Positions 1-7,890 of a DNA stretch of 64,000 bases are shown here, piece after piece; positions within the stretch are counted from its first letter, which is position 1, and each line of letters begins with the position of its first letter. This stretch comes from Chloroflexota bacterium. Its GTDB lineage: Bacteria; Chloroflexota; Anaerolineae; Anaerolineales; VGOW01. Location: NCBI GenBank assembly GCA_016197225.1, contig JACPWC010000059.1:36862-100861 (forward strand), given 5' to 3'. Made by a program: the position numbers and the translations under genes. Below the pieces are notes generated by a model. That model was not told the origin of the DNA. It did not search any database and saw nothing but the letters and a program-made list of their open reading frames with translations.

Positions 1-870
1 ATAGATGTCCGTCTGCGGTCTGACCGAGAGCGACCGGATCTGTTCGGGCGACATGTACTGAGGCGACCCCATCACTACGTCCACCTGCGTATGCGCTTCG
101 AGATTAGGGTTGCCGAGATTTTTAGCGATGCCGAAATCGGCAAGATAGACGTTGCTGTCTTCGTCCAGCAACACATTCGCCGGTTTGAGGTCGCGATGAA
201 TGACGCCGATGCGATGAGCGGCGTTCAGGGCCGAGCAAATTTGTTCCAACAGGTGGTAGGCGGTCTCCAACGGAAGCGGCCCGTTCTGTATGAGCGCCTG
301 TATGTTGCCCCCACGCAAAAGGCGCATCACCAGATAGGCCACGCCCGGCTCGCGCCAGTAGTCGTAGAGGGGAACGATGTGCGGGTGTTCGAGGCGGGCG
401 ACGAGTTGGGCCTCGGCTTCGAAGCGGCGGATGAAGTCGGGATGATTGGCGTAAGCGGGGAGGATGATTTTGATTGCAACTTCGCGCTCGACGTTGGGCT
501 GAATGGCGCGATAGACTGCCCCCATGCCGCCACTGCCAATTCGATCAGCCAGCGCGTAGCCGCGAATAGCCCGCCCGGTTAAATCTTCCTGGCCAATCTC
601 TTCAAGCGCCGGAGCCGGGGTAGGGATTTCGGCGGGTTCAGGGTGGGCGGTTCTGGCTCGGCGGACAAACTCGGCCCGGTCGTCCAGCGGGATCGCCAGC
701 GCCATTGCCAACCTTTCCGCGATCTGGACGGAAGGTCGCAGGTCGTCTGCCTCGATTTTGCGGATGGTGATGGCGGCGCATCCCACCCGCCGGGCCAATT
801 CCTCTTGCGTCAGGTCAAGGGCGCGGCGGCGCTCGCGGACAAAGCGGCTAAAGGACTCTTCGTTGCTCAT
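1..870 (-). CDS. HTH (XRE) plus Ser/Thr protein kinase, C-terminus beyond window
   Basis: Reading leftward from ATG at 870 gives an open frame of 290 codons that runs off the window edge. Residues about 8-62 form an XRE-type helix-turn-helix (LTQEELARRVGCAAITIRKI). A Pro-rich linker follows, then an STPK catalytic domain with glycine loop IGSGGMGAVYRA, the VAIK lysine, HRDLKPANVLL catalytic loop, DFGIAK, and SPQYMSPEQ in the activation segment. Fusions of XRE HTH to a Hanks kinase often continue into WD40, TPR or propeller sensor domains; that part is outside the window. Likely a cytoplasmic sensor kinase; its targets are unknown. A GGAG-like ribosome site precedes the ATG. Family call is firm; the regulatory role is inferred. 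Confidence 0.9.
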   Translation of the reverse strand, partial: MSNEESFSRFVRERRRALDLTQEELARRVGCAAITIRKIEADDLRPSVQIAERLAMALAIPLDDRAEFVRRARTAHPEPAEIPTPAPALEEIGQEDLTGRAIRGYALADRIGSGGMGAVYRAIQPNVEREVAIKIILPAYANHPDFIRRFEAEAQLVARLEHPHIVPLYDYWREPGVAYLVMRLLRGGNIQALIQNGPLPLETAYHLLEQICSALNAAHRIGVIHRDLKPANVLLDEDSNVYLADFGIAKNLGNPNLEAHTQVDVVMGSPQYMSPEQIRSLSVRPQTDIY

Positions 871-1017
871 GTGTTTCTCCGGCGATTCAGGTTAGAGACG
901 GGAGATCAGAGATTGACCACTTTCCGATGTCTAAAATCACTCTAGCACAATTGCTTGAGGCAAGGCAATAGATTTTCGCCTTTGTATCGCTATTTCTATC
1001 GCTTGTGCCGGTGTGAA

Positions 1018-3273
1018 CTATTTCTGGTAGGAGGTGAGGGGGATGTCAGAGTAGCGTTTGCCGTCGGCCAGGGAATACAAACCGACTCGAATGCCGTATT
1101 CACCCGGCGGCAGGTCGGGCGAGATGGGGTGGCGTTGGACGATGATGTCGCCAGCTTGCCAATATTCAGCAGGAACGCCAAGGGCGTCGTAGGCTTCGGC
1201 TAAAGCGCCGTCGGGCCAGTTGAAGTGGACGAAGATGGAGACGGGCGGCGGGGCGGGTTCGGTGACGAGCCAGGTGAGGGTGAGGGCTTCAGGGGAGAGG
1301 TCGTAGTTGAGGAGGGAGAGGTATTTGGAGTTGGTTATTGGTAATTGGTTATTGGTTATTAGTAATTGGCCGCTCCGCGTGGTTATTGAGGAGCGGTAGA
1401 GGCGATAGTAGGTTGTGCCGTCACTGCGTTTCCATTCGTAAGCAGGTTGGCCGAGGTCAATGATTGGTGTTTGGTCTTCGGGGTAAAGGATGAGGCCGGG
1501 GTGGGCGGGTAGGAGGATGCTATTGGCGCAGTCGAAGGTGAGTTGGCGGGCTTGGCGGTTGAGCAGGTGAGTTGTCGTTGCCAAAATGGGTGGGGCGCAT
1601 TGAGCGAAAGAAGTAACAGGTTCCCGCTCCGGAACTTCATAGACGAAGATGGAGTAGTTAATGACGGCGAGCGGAGTCAGGTTGCGGAAGTAGGCGAAGG
1701 TGTTGGGCTGATCGAGTTGGGCGCCGACGAAGTTGCTGGCCGAGATGGCGTAGAGGCCGGGGGCCGGGTCGGCGGGGGAGAAGTCGGCAACATCATCGGG
1801 CGGCGGCCACCCCGGCAGGCGAGTCGCGTTGATGCCGTAATAAGCCGGATCGGCTTGTCCAAAGTAAGAAAGATAAACGGGGCGGCCGTCGAGGGCGCGG
1901 GCAAGCGCCGGCAAGTCTTGTCCCCAGTCTAAGTTGGAGTCGGCCAACACTTGGTAGCCGTTCTCCGGGCCGACGAATTCGTTGAAGTAGGCGAGGAAGT
2001 GAGGGGCGATGGCGAGGGTGGAGGCGGCGTGGGCGATGAAGAGAAGAGTGAGGAGTATTGCGTATCGCGTATTGCGTATTGCGTGTTGCGTAACGGAGGC
2101 GGCGAGGATGTGGAGGAGTGGAAGCGCCGGGAGGAGGTAGCGGTAGCCGACGTTGAGGGAGAAGATGGTGATGGTAGCAAGAAGGTAGAGTGAAGCCGGA
2201 AGAAAGACGTTGGCGAGCGCGTATTGCGTGTTGCGTATTGCGTATTGTTTACGAAATACGGAATACACAATAAGAGCGGTGGTCATGAAGAGCAGAATGA
2301 GGAGCGGCAGGGGTGTTTTGACTGCGAAAACAACCAGATGGTAATACCACCAGCCTTTGAGTGAGAGTTGGCCGAGGAGGTAAGCGGTGTGGCCGCCGGT
2401 GGCTAAGTTGGTCAGGTCGGTAAGCTCGCGGAGGTATTGGGCGAGCGGGTAGGGGTTGAGGGCGAAGCCGTAGGTGGCCCAGGCGGTGAGGAAGGCGGTT
2501 ACAAGAATCAATAAACCACGAAGGCACAAGGGCACAAGGGCACTAAGAAAATAATTCTTTGTGCCTTTGTGCTTTTGTGCCCTAGTGTTGAACAAGTTGA
2601 GTAGAAAAAGCAAACCGAGGGTGGGGCCGAGGAGGAGGGCGGAGAATTTGCTGGTGAGGGCGCAACCTAAGAAGATGCCGGTGAGGATGGCGTTGCGGGT
2701 GTTTGGCTTTTTGGTGAAGCGATACCAGGCGTAGAGGGTGAAGACGTAGAAGGCGGCTACGGGGAGGTCGGTGGTGGCGAGGGCGGCGTTGGCGAGAAGG
2801 TTGGGGCTGAGGGCGTGCAAGGCCAATGCCGCCATGGCGGCTTCCCAGCCGAACAATTCTTTGGCCCAGCGGGCAGTCACGGCTCCGAGTATCAGACCGA
2901 GGAGCAGAATCGGGTAGCGTCCGAGAAATGTGAGGCGGCCGGCATTGAGGCCGCGCTTCCACATCAAGTCACTGCTGGAGTCGTCGTACTGGTCGCCGGC
3001 CCAGCCGTCGAGGGTGCGCGGGTCGGGCAGGTTCGGCTCGAGGATGACGCCGAGGGCCGAGAGCCAGTGGGCGAGTGGCGGGTGGCCGATGGGGACGAGG
3101 TGGCCGGTGCGGAGGGCGGCGTAGCCGCGCAGGAGGGTGTAGCCTTCGTCGAAGGTGGGCGAGGTGGTGGTGAGTTGGGCGAGGGCGAGGGCGAAGAAAA
3201 TAGTAAGCAGTAAACAGTAAACAGTGCGTATTCCGTAGTGCGTATTGTGTATCGAAGATTGCGCGCCGTTCAC
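1018..3273 (-). CDS. GT39/ArnT-like polyprenol-phosphate-sugar glycosyltransferase, multi-pass membrane
   Basis: 751 residues with about 11-12 hydrophobic helices, then a soluble C-terminal part (about residue 430 onward). The first extracytoplasmic loop carries FDEGYTLLRG, matching the acidic catalytic motif of the GT-C/PMT superfamily (ArnT, GT39, GT83), which transfers sugars from polyprenyl phosphate outside the membrane. The GT2 gene upstream is DPM1-like and would make that donor. The start is uncertain: GTG 3273 and the first hydrophobic segment both lie in repeat DNA (3200-3303). Four further repeat copies are translated in phase, at about residues 230-254, 335-352, 395-407 and 635-650. 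Acceptor unknown. Confidence 0.85.
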   Translation of the reverse strand: MNGAQSSIHNTHYGIRTVYCLLLTIFFALALAQLTTTSPTFDEGYTLLRGYAALRTGHLVPIGHPPLAHWLSALGVILEPNLPDPRTLDGWAGDQYDDSSSDLMWKRGLNAGRLTFLGRYPILLLGLILGAVTARWAKELFGWEAAMAALALHALSPNLLANAALATTDLPVAAFYVFTLYAWYRFTKKPNTRNAILTGIFLGCALTSKFSALLLGPTLGLLFLLNLFNTRAQKHKGTKNYFLSALVPLCLRGLLILVTAFLTAWATYGFALNPYPLAQYLRELTDLTNLATGGHTAYLLGQLSLKGWWYYHLVVFAVKTPLPLLILLFMTTALIVYSVFRKQYAIRNTQYALANVFLPASLYLLATITIFSLNVGYRYLLPALPLLHILAASVTQHAIRNTRYAILLTLLFIAHAASTLAIAPHFLAYFNEFVGPENGYQVLADSNLDWGQDLPALARALDGRPVYLSYFGQADPAYYGINATRLPGWPPPDDVADFSPADPAPGLYAISASNFVGAQLDQPNTFAYFRNLTPLAVINYSIFVYEVPEREPVTSFAQCAPPILATTTHLLNRQARQLTFDCANSILLPAHPGLILYPEDQTPIIDLGQPAYEWKRSDGTTYYRLYRSSITTRSGQLLITNNQLPITNSKYLSLLNYDLSPEALTLTWLVTEPAPPPVSIFVHFNWPDGALAEAYDALGVPAEYWQAGDIIVQRHPISPDLPPGEYGIRVGLYSLADGKRYSDIPLTSYQK
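1325..1371. repeat. ttggttattggtaattgg repeat inside GT39
   Basis: Near-tandem units; translated in phase as LLITNNQLPITNSK (about residues 635-650). Confidence 0.8.
2055..2091. repeat. gcgtattgcgtattgcgtgttgc repeat inside GT39
   Basis: Tandem gcgtattgc units, encoding QHAIRNTRYAIL on the minus strand between helices. Confidence 0.8.
2218..2271. repeat. gcgtattgcgtgttgcgtattgc repeat inside GT39
   Basis: Second in-gene copy, encoding FRKQYAIRNTQYALANVF at a loop between helices. Confidence 0.8.
2514..2584. repeat. Palindromic cacgaaggcacaagggcac repeat inside GT39
   Basis: A 71-nt unit with ends ccacgaaggcaca/tgtgcc...; encodes RAQKHKGTKNYFLSALVPLC in a loop plus the start of a helix. Confidence 0.8.
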
Positions 3274-3303
3274 TGTTCACTACTCACTGTTGGCTGTTCA
3301 CTG
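3200..3303. repeat. Composite repeat at the GT2-GT39 junction
   Basis: cagtaaacagtaaacagt, then gcgtattccgtagtgcgtattgtg, then cactgttcactactcactg. It encodes the end of GT2, the GTG start of GT39 and part of its first helix. Confidence 0.8.
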
Positions 3304-4042
3304 ACAATCGGTGCCGCCACATGAGCCGCCACATGTCTTTGATGTTCTGCCACACTTTCATTTTGGTTGCGCCGGGTTTGCGGTCGTAGCGCAAGTCCAT
3401 GGGCGTTTCGCCGAACTTGAGGCCGGGCAGGAGCGAGAGCTTGAGCAAAATTTCGGTCATGCAGGCGAAGCCTTGCTCGGTGATCAGTTGATCGCCCCAA
3501 CGATTCACAGTGCGCCGCAGGGCGCTGGCGCGGTAAAGGCGGAAGCCGCACGAGAAGTCGCGCACGCCGGGAATGGGGGTGAAGGTTTGAAATAGCACGC
3601 TCACGCCCCAACTGAACAGTTGGCGGTGCGGCGGGATGCCTTCCATTTTTGCGCCGGGTTGAAAACGGGAAGCGATCACCACGTCAAGGCCGGTGTTCAG
3701 TTTGTCGAGCATGAGTTTGAGTTCGCGCGGCTGATGTGAGTTGTCAGCGTCCATGCTGGCGATGAGGCCATCTTCAGGGGCGGCGGCCAACGCGGCGGCG
3801 AGGCCGGTGCGCATGGCCTGGGCCAGGCCCATGTTGCGCGGGTGCGGCACGAGCTTCACCCAGCCAGTGTTAAAATCGCGGACGACCTGGGCAGTATTGT
3901 CCTTGCTTCCGTCGTTCACGACGATGACGCTCAGGTTGGGGAGGAGGGTGGCGCGGGTCTCGGCGACGGCGGCGAGCAGGGGCGGGAGGGCTTCCTGCTC
4001 GTTGTAGGCGGGGAGGACAAGGATGATAGAAGGATGGGGCAT
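3284..4042 (-). CDS. Glycosyltransferase family 2, dolichol/polyprenol-phosphate sugar synthase type
   Basis: 252 residues with the GT-A pattern of DPM1-like enzymes: VLPAYNEQEALP at the N-terminus, VVNDGSKDNT nucleotide-binding strand, SMDADNSHQP (D-x-D metal motif), and the DFSCGFRLYR acceptor-side motif. The expected reaction is transfer of a hexose from an NDP-sugar to polyprenyl phosphate on the cytoplasmic face. There is no C-terminal membrane helix, so it is probably peripheral. It lies 10 nt upstream of the GT39 gene on the same strand, an obvious donor-maker and donor-user pair. Its last residues (LSVNSQQ) are encoded by an intergenic repeat of the cagtgaacag type, so the natural C-terminus has been extended or replaced. 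Confidence 0.9.
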   Translation of the reverse strand: MPHPSIILVLPAYNEQEALPPLLAAVAETRATLLPNLSVIVVNDGSKDNTAQVVRDFNTGWVKLVPHPRNMGLAQAMRTGLAAALAAAPEDGLIASMDADNSHQPRELKLMLDKLNTGLDVVIASRFQPGAKMEGIPPHRQLFSWGVSVLFQTFTPIPGVRDFSCGFRLYRASALRRTVNRWGDQLITEQGFACMTEILLKLSLLPGLKFGETPMDLRYDRKPGATKMKVWQNIKDMWRLMWRHRLSVNSQQ

Positions 4043-4043
4043 T

Positions 4044-4080
4044 GAGGTTGGAGATTAGAGAATTAGAGATTGGAGATTGA
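4044..4080. repeat. gagattagagaattagagattgg repeat
   Basis: Fills the gap between ettA and the GT2 gene. Confidence 0.75.
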
Positions 4081-4083
4081 TCT

Positions 4084-5757
4084 CTATCTCGTCAACGGCT
4101 TGTAGTGAATGCGATGCGGCGTGTCGGCGGCCAGGCCCAGGCGCTTGTGGCGATCTTCTTCGTAGTCGGAGAAGTTGCCGTCGAAGAAGCGCGCCTGGCT
4201 GTCGCCTTCGAAGGCCAGAATATGAGTGGCGATGCGGTCGAGGAACCAACGGTCGTGGCTGACGACGACGGCGCTCCCGCCAAAATTGTCGAGCGCCTCT
4301 TCGAGTGCGCGCAGGGTGTTCACGTCCAGGTCGTTGGTCGGCTCGTCGAGCATGATGACGTTCGCGCCTTCCTTCAGCGTCTTGGCCAGCAAAACGCGAT
4401 TGCGCTCGCCGCCGGAGAGTGACTTCACTTTCTTTTGTTGATCGGTTCCGAGGAAGTTGAAGCTGGCGACGTAAGCCCGCGAGTTCATCCGCCGTGTGCC
4501 TAACACCAGACTCTCCTCCCCGCCCGAAATTTCCTCCCATACGTTCTTCTCGCCGTCGAGCGTCTCCCGGCTTTGTTCCACGTAGGCCAGTTTGACCGTC
4601 TCGCCAAGTTTGAACGTGCCGGTGTCGGGCGACTCGTGGCCGGTGATCATTTTGAGCAGAGTCGTTTTGCCGGCGCCGTTGGGGCCGATGACGCCGACGA
4701 TGCTTCCCGGCGGCACGGTGAAGGTGGCGTTATCAATCAAGAGGCGGTCGCCAAACTATTTGCTCACGCCCTTGCACTCGATCACCACGTCGCCCAATCG
4801 CGGGCCGGGCGGGATATAAATTTCCAGATTCTCGCGGCGCTCCTCTTGTTCCTGGCTGAGGAGTTTTTCGTAGGCGGTGACGCGCGCTTTGCCTTTGGCC
4901 TGCCGCGCTTTGGGCGACATGCGAATCCATTCCAGCTCGCGCTCCAGCGTCTTCTGGCGTTTGCTCTCGGCCTGCTCTTCCTGCGTCAGCCGCGTCTGCT
5001 TTTGCTCCAGCCACGACGAGTAGTTGCCCTTCCACGGAATGCCGTAGCCGCGATCCAGTTCCAGGATCCAACCGGCCGCGTTGTCGAGAAAGTAACGGTC
5101 GTGGGTGACGGCGATGACCGTGCCTTTGTATTGTTGCAAATGCTTTTCCAGCCAGGCCACCGACTCGGCGTCGAGATGATTCGTCGGCTCGTCGAGGAGC
5201 AAAATGTCCGGTTCGGTGAGCAGGAGACGGCAGAGGGCGGCGCGGCGGCGCTCGCCACCGGAGAGAACGGTGACGGGCGTGTCGCCGGGCGGACAACGAA
5301 GCGCGTCCATCGCCAGTTCCAGCCGGGCGTCCAGGTTCCAGGCGTCGTGCTTGTCCAACTCATCTTGCAGTCGCGCCTGTTGCGCGATCAGCGCGTCGAA
5401 GTCGGCGTCGGGTTCGGCGAACCTGGCGTTGACTTCGTCGAACTTCGCCAGCATGTCTTTGATGGGTTGGACGGCCTCTTCGACAACTTGCTTCACCGTT
5501 TTGTTTGAATCAAGTTGCGGTTCCTGCTCAAGCAGGCCGACGGTGTAACCGGGGCTTCTGACGATTTCGCCGACGTAGTCCTGATCGACTCCGGCCATGA
5601 TGCGAAGCAAAGTGCTTTTGCCGGCGCCGTTGAGGCCGAGCACGCCGATCTTTGCGCCGTAGTAGAAACCGAGCGAGATGTCGCGCAGGACTTGCTTGTT
5701 GGGTGGGTGGATGCGCCCGACGCGCACCATCGAAAAGATGACTTGTCCGTCTGCCAT
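4084..5757 (-). pseudogene. ettA: ettA-like ABC-F protein interrupted by one in-frame TAG
   Basis: 558 codons including one internal amber at 4756-4758. The N-terminal half (5757-4759) has GLNGAGKST, LSGGERRRAALC, LLDEPTNHLDAESV, and the charged linker of ABC-F proteins. The C-terminal half (4755-4084) has [32 protein letters not shown] and the HRIHYKPL tail typical of EttA. The frame is unchanged across the stop: codons read [14 protein letters not shown], where relatives normally have S/G/A/N. Total length fits full EttA, the E-site factor that gates translation elongation by energy state. Either a nonsense mutation, a base error, or readthrough. ATG at 4740 could restart the second half, but no good ribosome site precedes it. 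Confidence 0.85.
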
Positions 5758-5806
5758 GATGGTTATTGGTAATCAGTTATTGGTTATTGGTGTTCAGCAA
5801 TCAGCC
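5758..5806. repeat. TTGGTTATTGGTAATCAG intergenic repeat
   Basis: Near-tandem units of ttattggt/aatcagt lie directly upstream of ettA. The same unit lies inside the GT39 gene at 1325-1371. Confidence 0.7.
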
Positions 5807-5846
5807 GTCAGTAGTTGCGCTGACGGCTGGGGTTGGGGCAATTATC

Positions 5847-6206
5847 TCACAACTTTGACTCAAGATAGCGTTTGAGGCGCGGAATGGCATCTTCGATCCA
5901 ATCACTTCGCCGGTTGCGTGCGACCTTAAGCCACAATCGCCGCTCACGAGGCCACCATGTGATCTCAAGCGTGGCGCGTTCTTTGCCTTTCTTATAGTGC
6001 CAATGGATACAGCCTGGATATTTGGCGAGAGTGCCTTTCAGCGTGAGCGTGAGATCAAGAGTCGTACAGGCACGCTCGACGGTGCGAGGAGCTAGGGTTG
6101 GTTTCGCAGAAAGAGGAACGGGGATTTCGATCTCGGTCACGGTCAAAGGCTCGTGGGGCAAATTGGAAATTTGCCCTATAGCAATTCGGTCAACAACTCG
6201 GCGCAT
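5847..6206 (-). CDS. Small basic protein, unrecognised
   Basis: Up to 119 residues, rich in Arg, Lys and Trp, with a C-terminal half (HWHYKKGKERATLEITWWPR to YLESKL) that reads like a compact alpha/beta domain. I do not recognise the family. The ATG at 6206 overlaps the stop of the upstream kinase gene and falls on the 5' side of a hairpin repeat (6156-6176), which would encode GQISNLPHE. In-frame TTG at 6146 or GTG at 6140 just after the repeat are equally good starts and give about 97-99 residues. It follows the APH-like gene on the same strand and may be co-transcribed. Confidence 0.55.
   Translation of the reverse strand: MRRVVDRIAIGQISNLPHEPLTVTEIEIPVPLSAKPTLAPRTVERACTTLDLTLTLKGTLAKYPGCIHWHYKKGKERATLEITWWPRERRLWLKVARNRRSDWIEDAIPRLKRYLESKL
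6156..6176. repeat. REP-like hairpin, gggcaaatt stem
   Basis: Nine-base perfect inverted repeat with loop gga. It touches the TAG stop of the upstream kinase gene. Related in shape to copies at 7094-7120, 43464-43490 and 57781-57809. Confidence 0.65.
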
Positions 6207-7084
6207 ACCATTGCTTCTTCCCAGCCATGTCCATGATCCTCAATACTCCACCACGCCGAGAGCACAGCCTGAGCCACGCCCCAGCCGAGGATGCGCTGGC
6301 GGTCGAAGCCGAGTTCCTCGGCGAGGATGGCGACCCGGCGGGCGAAGAGGCGACTCGGGTTGGGTTGGTTGAAGAGGTGGCCGACCGGGTTGCGGAGCCA
6401 CGCGCCCACTTCATAGCACGGCTCGCCGACGATGCCTTTGGGATCGAGGGCGAGCCAGGGTAAGCGTGTGGCAGAGAGGATATTCCAGTGATGCAAGTCG
6501 CCGTGAAGCAAGACCGGATCGGCTTGTGAACCGAGCAATTCGGCAAAAAGCGACTCGGCGGTCTCGACGATTTTTGCGGGCAGAGGGCCGGTGTCGCCGT
6601 CGAATCGTTTACGAAGCCGCCTCAGGCCCTCGGCCCAGGTCTGCGGGGTGTCGAAGTTGTGAACGGCGGGGGCGGGTATCCGAAGTTGGCGGGCAACCTG
6701 GGCGAAGATGCGGGTGGCTTCTTCATCGTCTTCGACGGTGACGAGCGGTGTGCCGGGCTGGAGGCGTTCGAGGAGCATGATACCCTGATCAGGATCGCAG
6801 TCGAGCAATTGCACAATACCGCGACCATCCCACAAACGAAGCGCCGTCATCTCGTCGGTGAGCGCGCCGTCAGGCACGCCGAGTTTGAGGACGACTTCGG
6901 TTCCGTCGGCGCAGATAGCCGGGGCGACGTAGTTGTAGGAAAGATCAAACGGGGGCAGAACTTGGAGCGACCAGCGGCGTTCGCAGTCGGCGATGAGGCC
7001 CGGCAAGTTCTCTAGCCATGCAACGCCGCGCTCGTTGAAGAGATCGGTGATGGTGCGGATGAAATTGTCGGGGAGGAAGGGCAT
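6176..7084 (-). CDS. APH(6)/hydroxyurea-phosphotransferase-like small-molecule kinase
   Basis: 302 residues. Catalytic loop VLLHGDLHHWNIL (about residue 190) and metal-binding DPKGIVGEPCYEVGAWLRNP place it in the aminoglycoside/hydroxyurea resistance kinase family (the streptomycin 6-kinase group), which transfers phosphate from ATP to a hydroxyl of an antibiotic or metabolite. The N-terminal lobe (NYVAPAICADGTEVVLKLG) supplies the ATP-binding lysine. Cytoplasmic. The chromosomal setting beside DUF4058, with no mobile or other resistance genes, suggests a housekeeping or intrinsic kinase rather than acquired resistance; substrate not predictable. The last codons and stop run into a repeat hairpin. 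Confidence 0.85.
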   Translation of the reverse strand: MPFLPDNFIRTITDLFNERGVAWLENLPGLIADCERRWSLQVLPPFDLSYNYVAPAICADGTEVVLKLGVPDGALTDEMTALRLWDGRGIVQLLDCDPDQGIMLLERLQPGTPLVTVEDDEEATRIFAQVARQLRIPAPAVHNFDTPQTWAEGLRRLRKRFDGDTGPLPAKIVETAESLFAELLGSQADPVLLHGDLHHWNILSATRLPWLALDPKGIVGEPCYEVGAWLRNPVGHLFNQPNPSRLFARRVAILAEELGFDRQRILGWGVAQAVLSAWWSIEDHGHGWEEAMVCAELLTELL

Positions 7085-7093
7085 TCAAAGCAT

Positions 7094-7120
7094 GTAGCGC
7101 AAACTGACAAGTTGCGCTAC
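7094..7120. repeat. REP-like hairpin, gtagcgcaa stem
   Basis: Inverted repeat gtagcgcaa ... ttgcgctac, 9-bp stem with a 9-nt loop. The right arm contains the TAG stop codon of the DUF4058 gene, and the element fills the gap before the next gene. Confidence 0.65.
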
Positions 7121-7881
7121 TGAGCCTTCTTGATCAGTTCACGCGCCCAGGCGGAGTCTTCGTTGCTCAACTGCGGCACGGGCGGCTGGTCGTAGTCCAG
7201 GCCTAAATCGAATCGAGCGCGGTCGTAGAGGGCGTGCAAGATGGTGTTGAGGTCAACGGTCGGTTCGTCGTCACCGGGTAAGAGGGGGAGGAGAAAGGGC
7301 GGAATGGGCTTGCGAACGCTGAACGCATAAAGCTTGCCCTGAGGCCGCGTGTCGCCGCGCATCACTAGAATCCGGTAATCGCTTCGCACTTGTTTGCTAA
7401 CCGGCATCGGGTCGCCGGCGCGGAGCAAGTCAATCTCGACCAGGTGGGTGAGGCTATGCAAAATATGTTTGCGTTTCTTTTCGTAGTCGCGCCGGCCTTC
7501 GGCGTGCAGTTTATTAGCGGGCGATAGAACCTCGACGACGGTGACGACGTTGCGTGTTTTGGTGTCGTGGACTTCAAGATAGCTTTCGCCGACCTCATCC
7601 TGGATGAGAGCTTCAACTTCGATTACGTCCATTTCAGCCAGCGGCAAGTTAGCGCGCGGCGTTGGAACATGCAACGGCATTACACTTAAATCGGGGCGGC
7701 CAATAAATTCCAAGTCATTGGGTGTGAACACGTAGGCGCGCCGTTCAAGGCGGATGTAGTAGTTGGGCGCAAGAAGAGGCGATAATTCGTCTCGAATAGC
7801 CGCGATTAAGCTGTTATGCAAGTCGGGCCACAGCGCCGGGTGTTCGAGCCACGGATCCATGCCAGGAAATGGTGAGCGCAT
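7117..7881 (-). CDS. DUF4058 family protein
   Basis: 254 residues starting MRSPFPGMDPWLEHPALWPD, the near-invariant opening of DUF4058. The centre has VVEVLSPANK followed by GRRDYEKKRKHIL, an arrangement like the acidic-x-Lys core of PD-(D/E)XK-type folds, as in the Uma2 group. This family is abundant in cyanobacteria and Chloroflexota, usually in many copies, and has no established function. The upstream sequence TAAAAT-agagat-ATG places a -10-like box 6 nt before the start codon, suggesting a leaderless mRNA. Confidence 0.85.
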   Translation of the reverse strand: MRSPFPGMDPWLEHPALWPDLHNSLIAAIRDELSPLLAPNYYIRLERRAYVFTPNDLEFIGRPDLSVMPLHVPTPRANLPLAEMDVIEVEALIQDEVGESYLEVHDTKTRNVVTVVEVLSPANKLHAEGRRDYEKKRKHILHSLTHLVEIDLLRAGDPMPVSKQVRSDYRILVMRGDTRPQGKLYAFSVRKPIPPFLLPLLPGDDEPTVDLNTILHALYDRARFDLGLDYDQPPVPQLSNEDSAWARELIKKAQ

Positions 7882-7890
7882 ATCTCTATT

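Noticed and set aside
4756..4758. Reassignment of TAG to an amino acid in this organism
   Set aside because: Other genes in the window end naturally at TAG, with nothing sensible after it.
6176..7084. Acquired antibiotic-resistance gene
   Set aside because: No mobile element or resistance neighbours, and the composition matches the genes around it; intrinsic small-molecule kinase is more likely.
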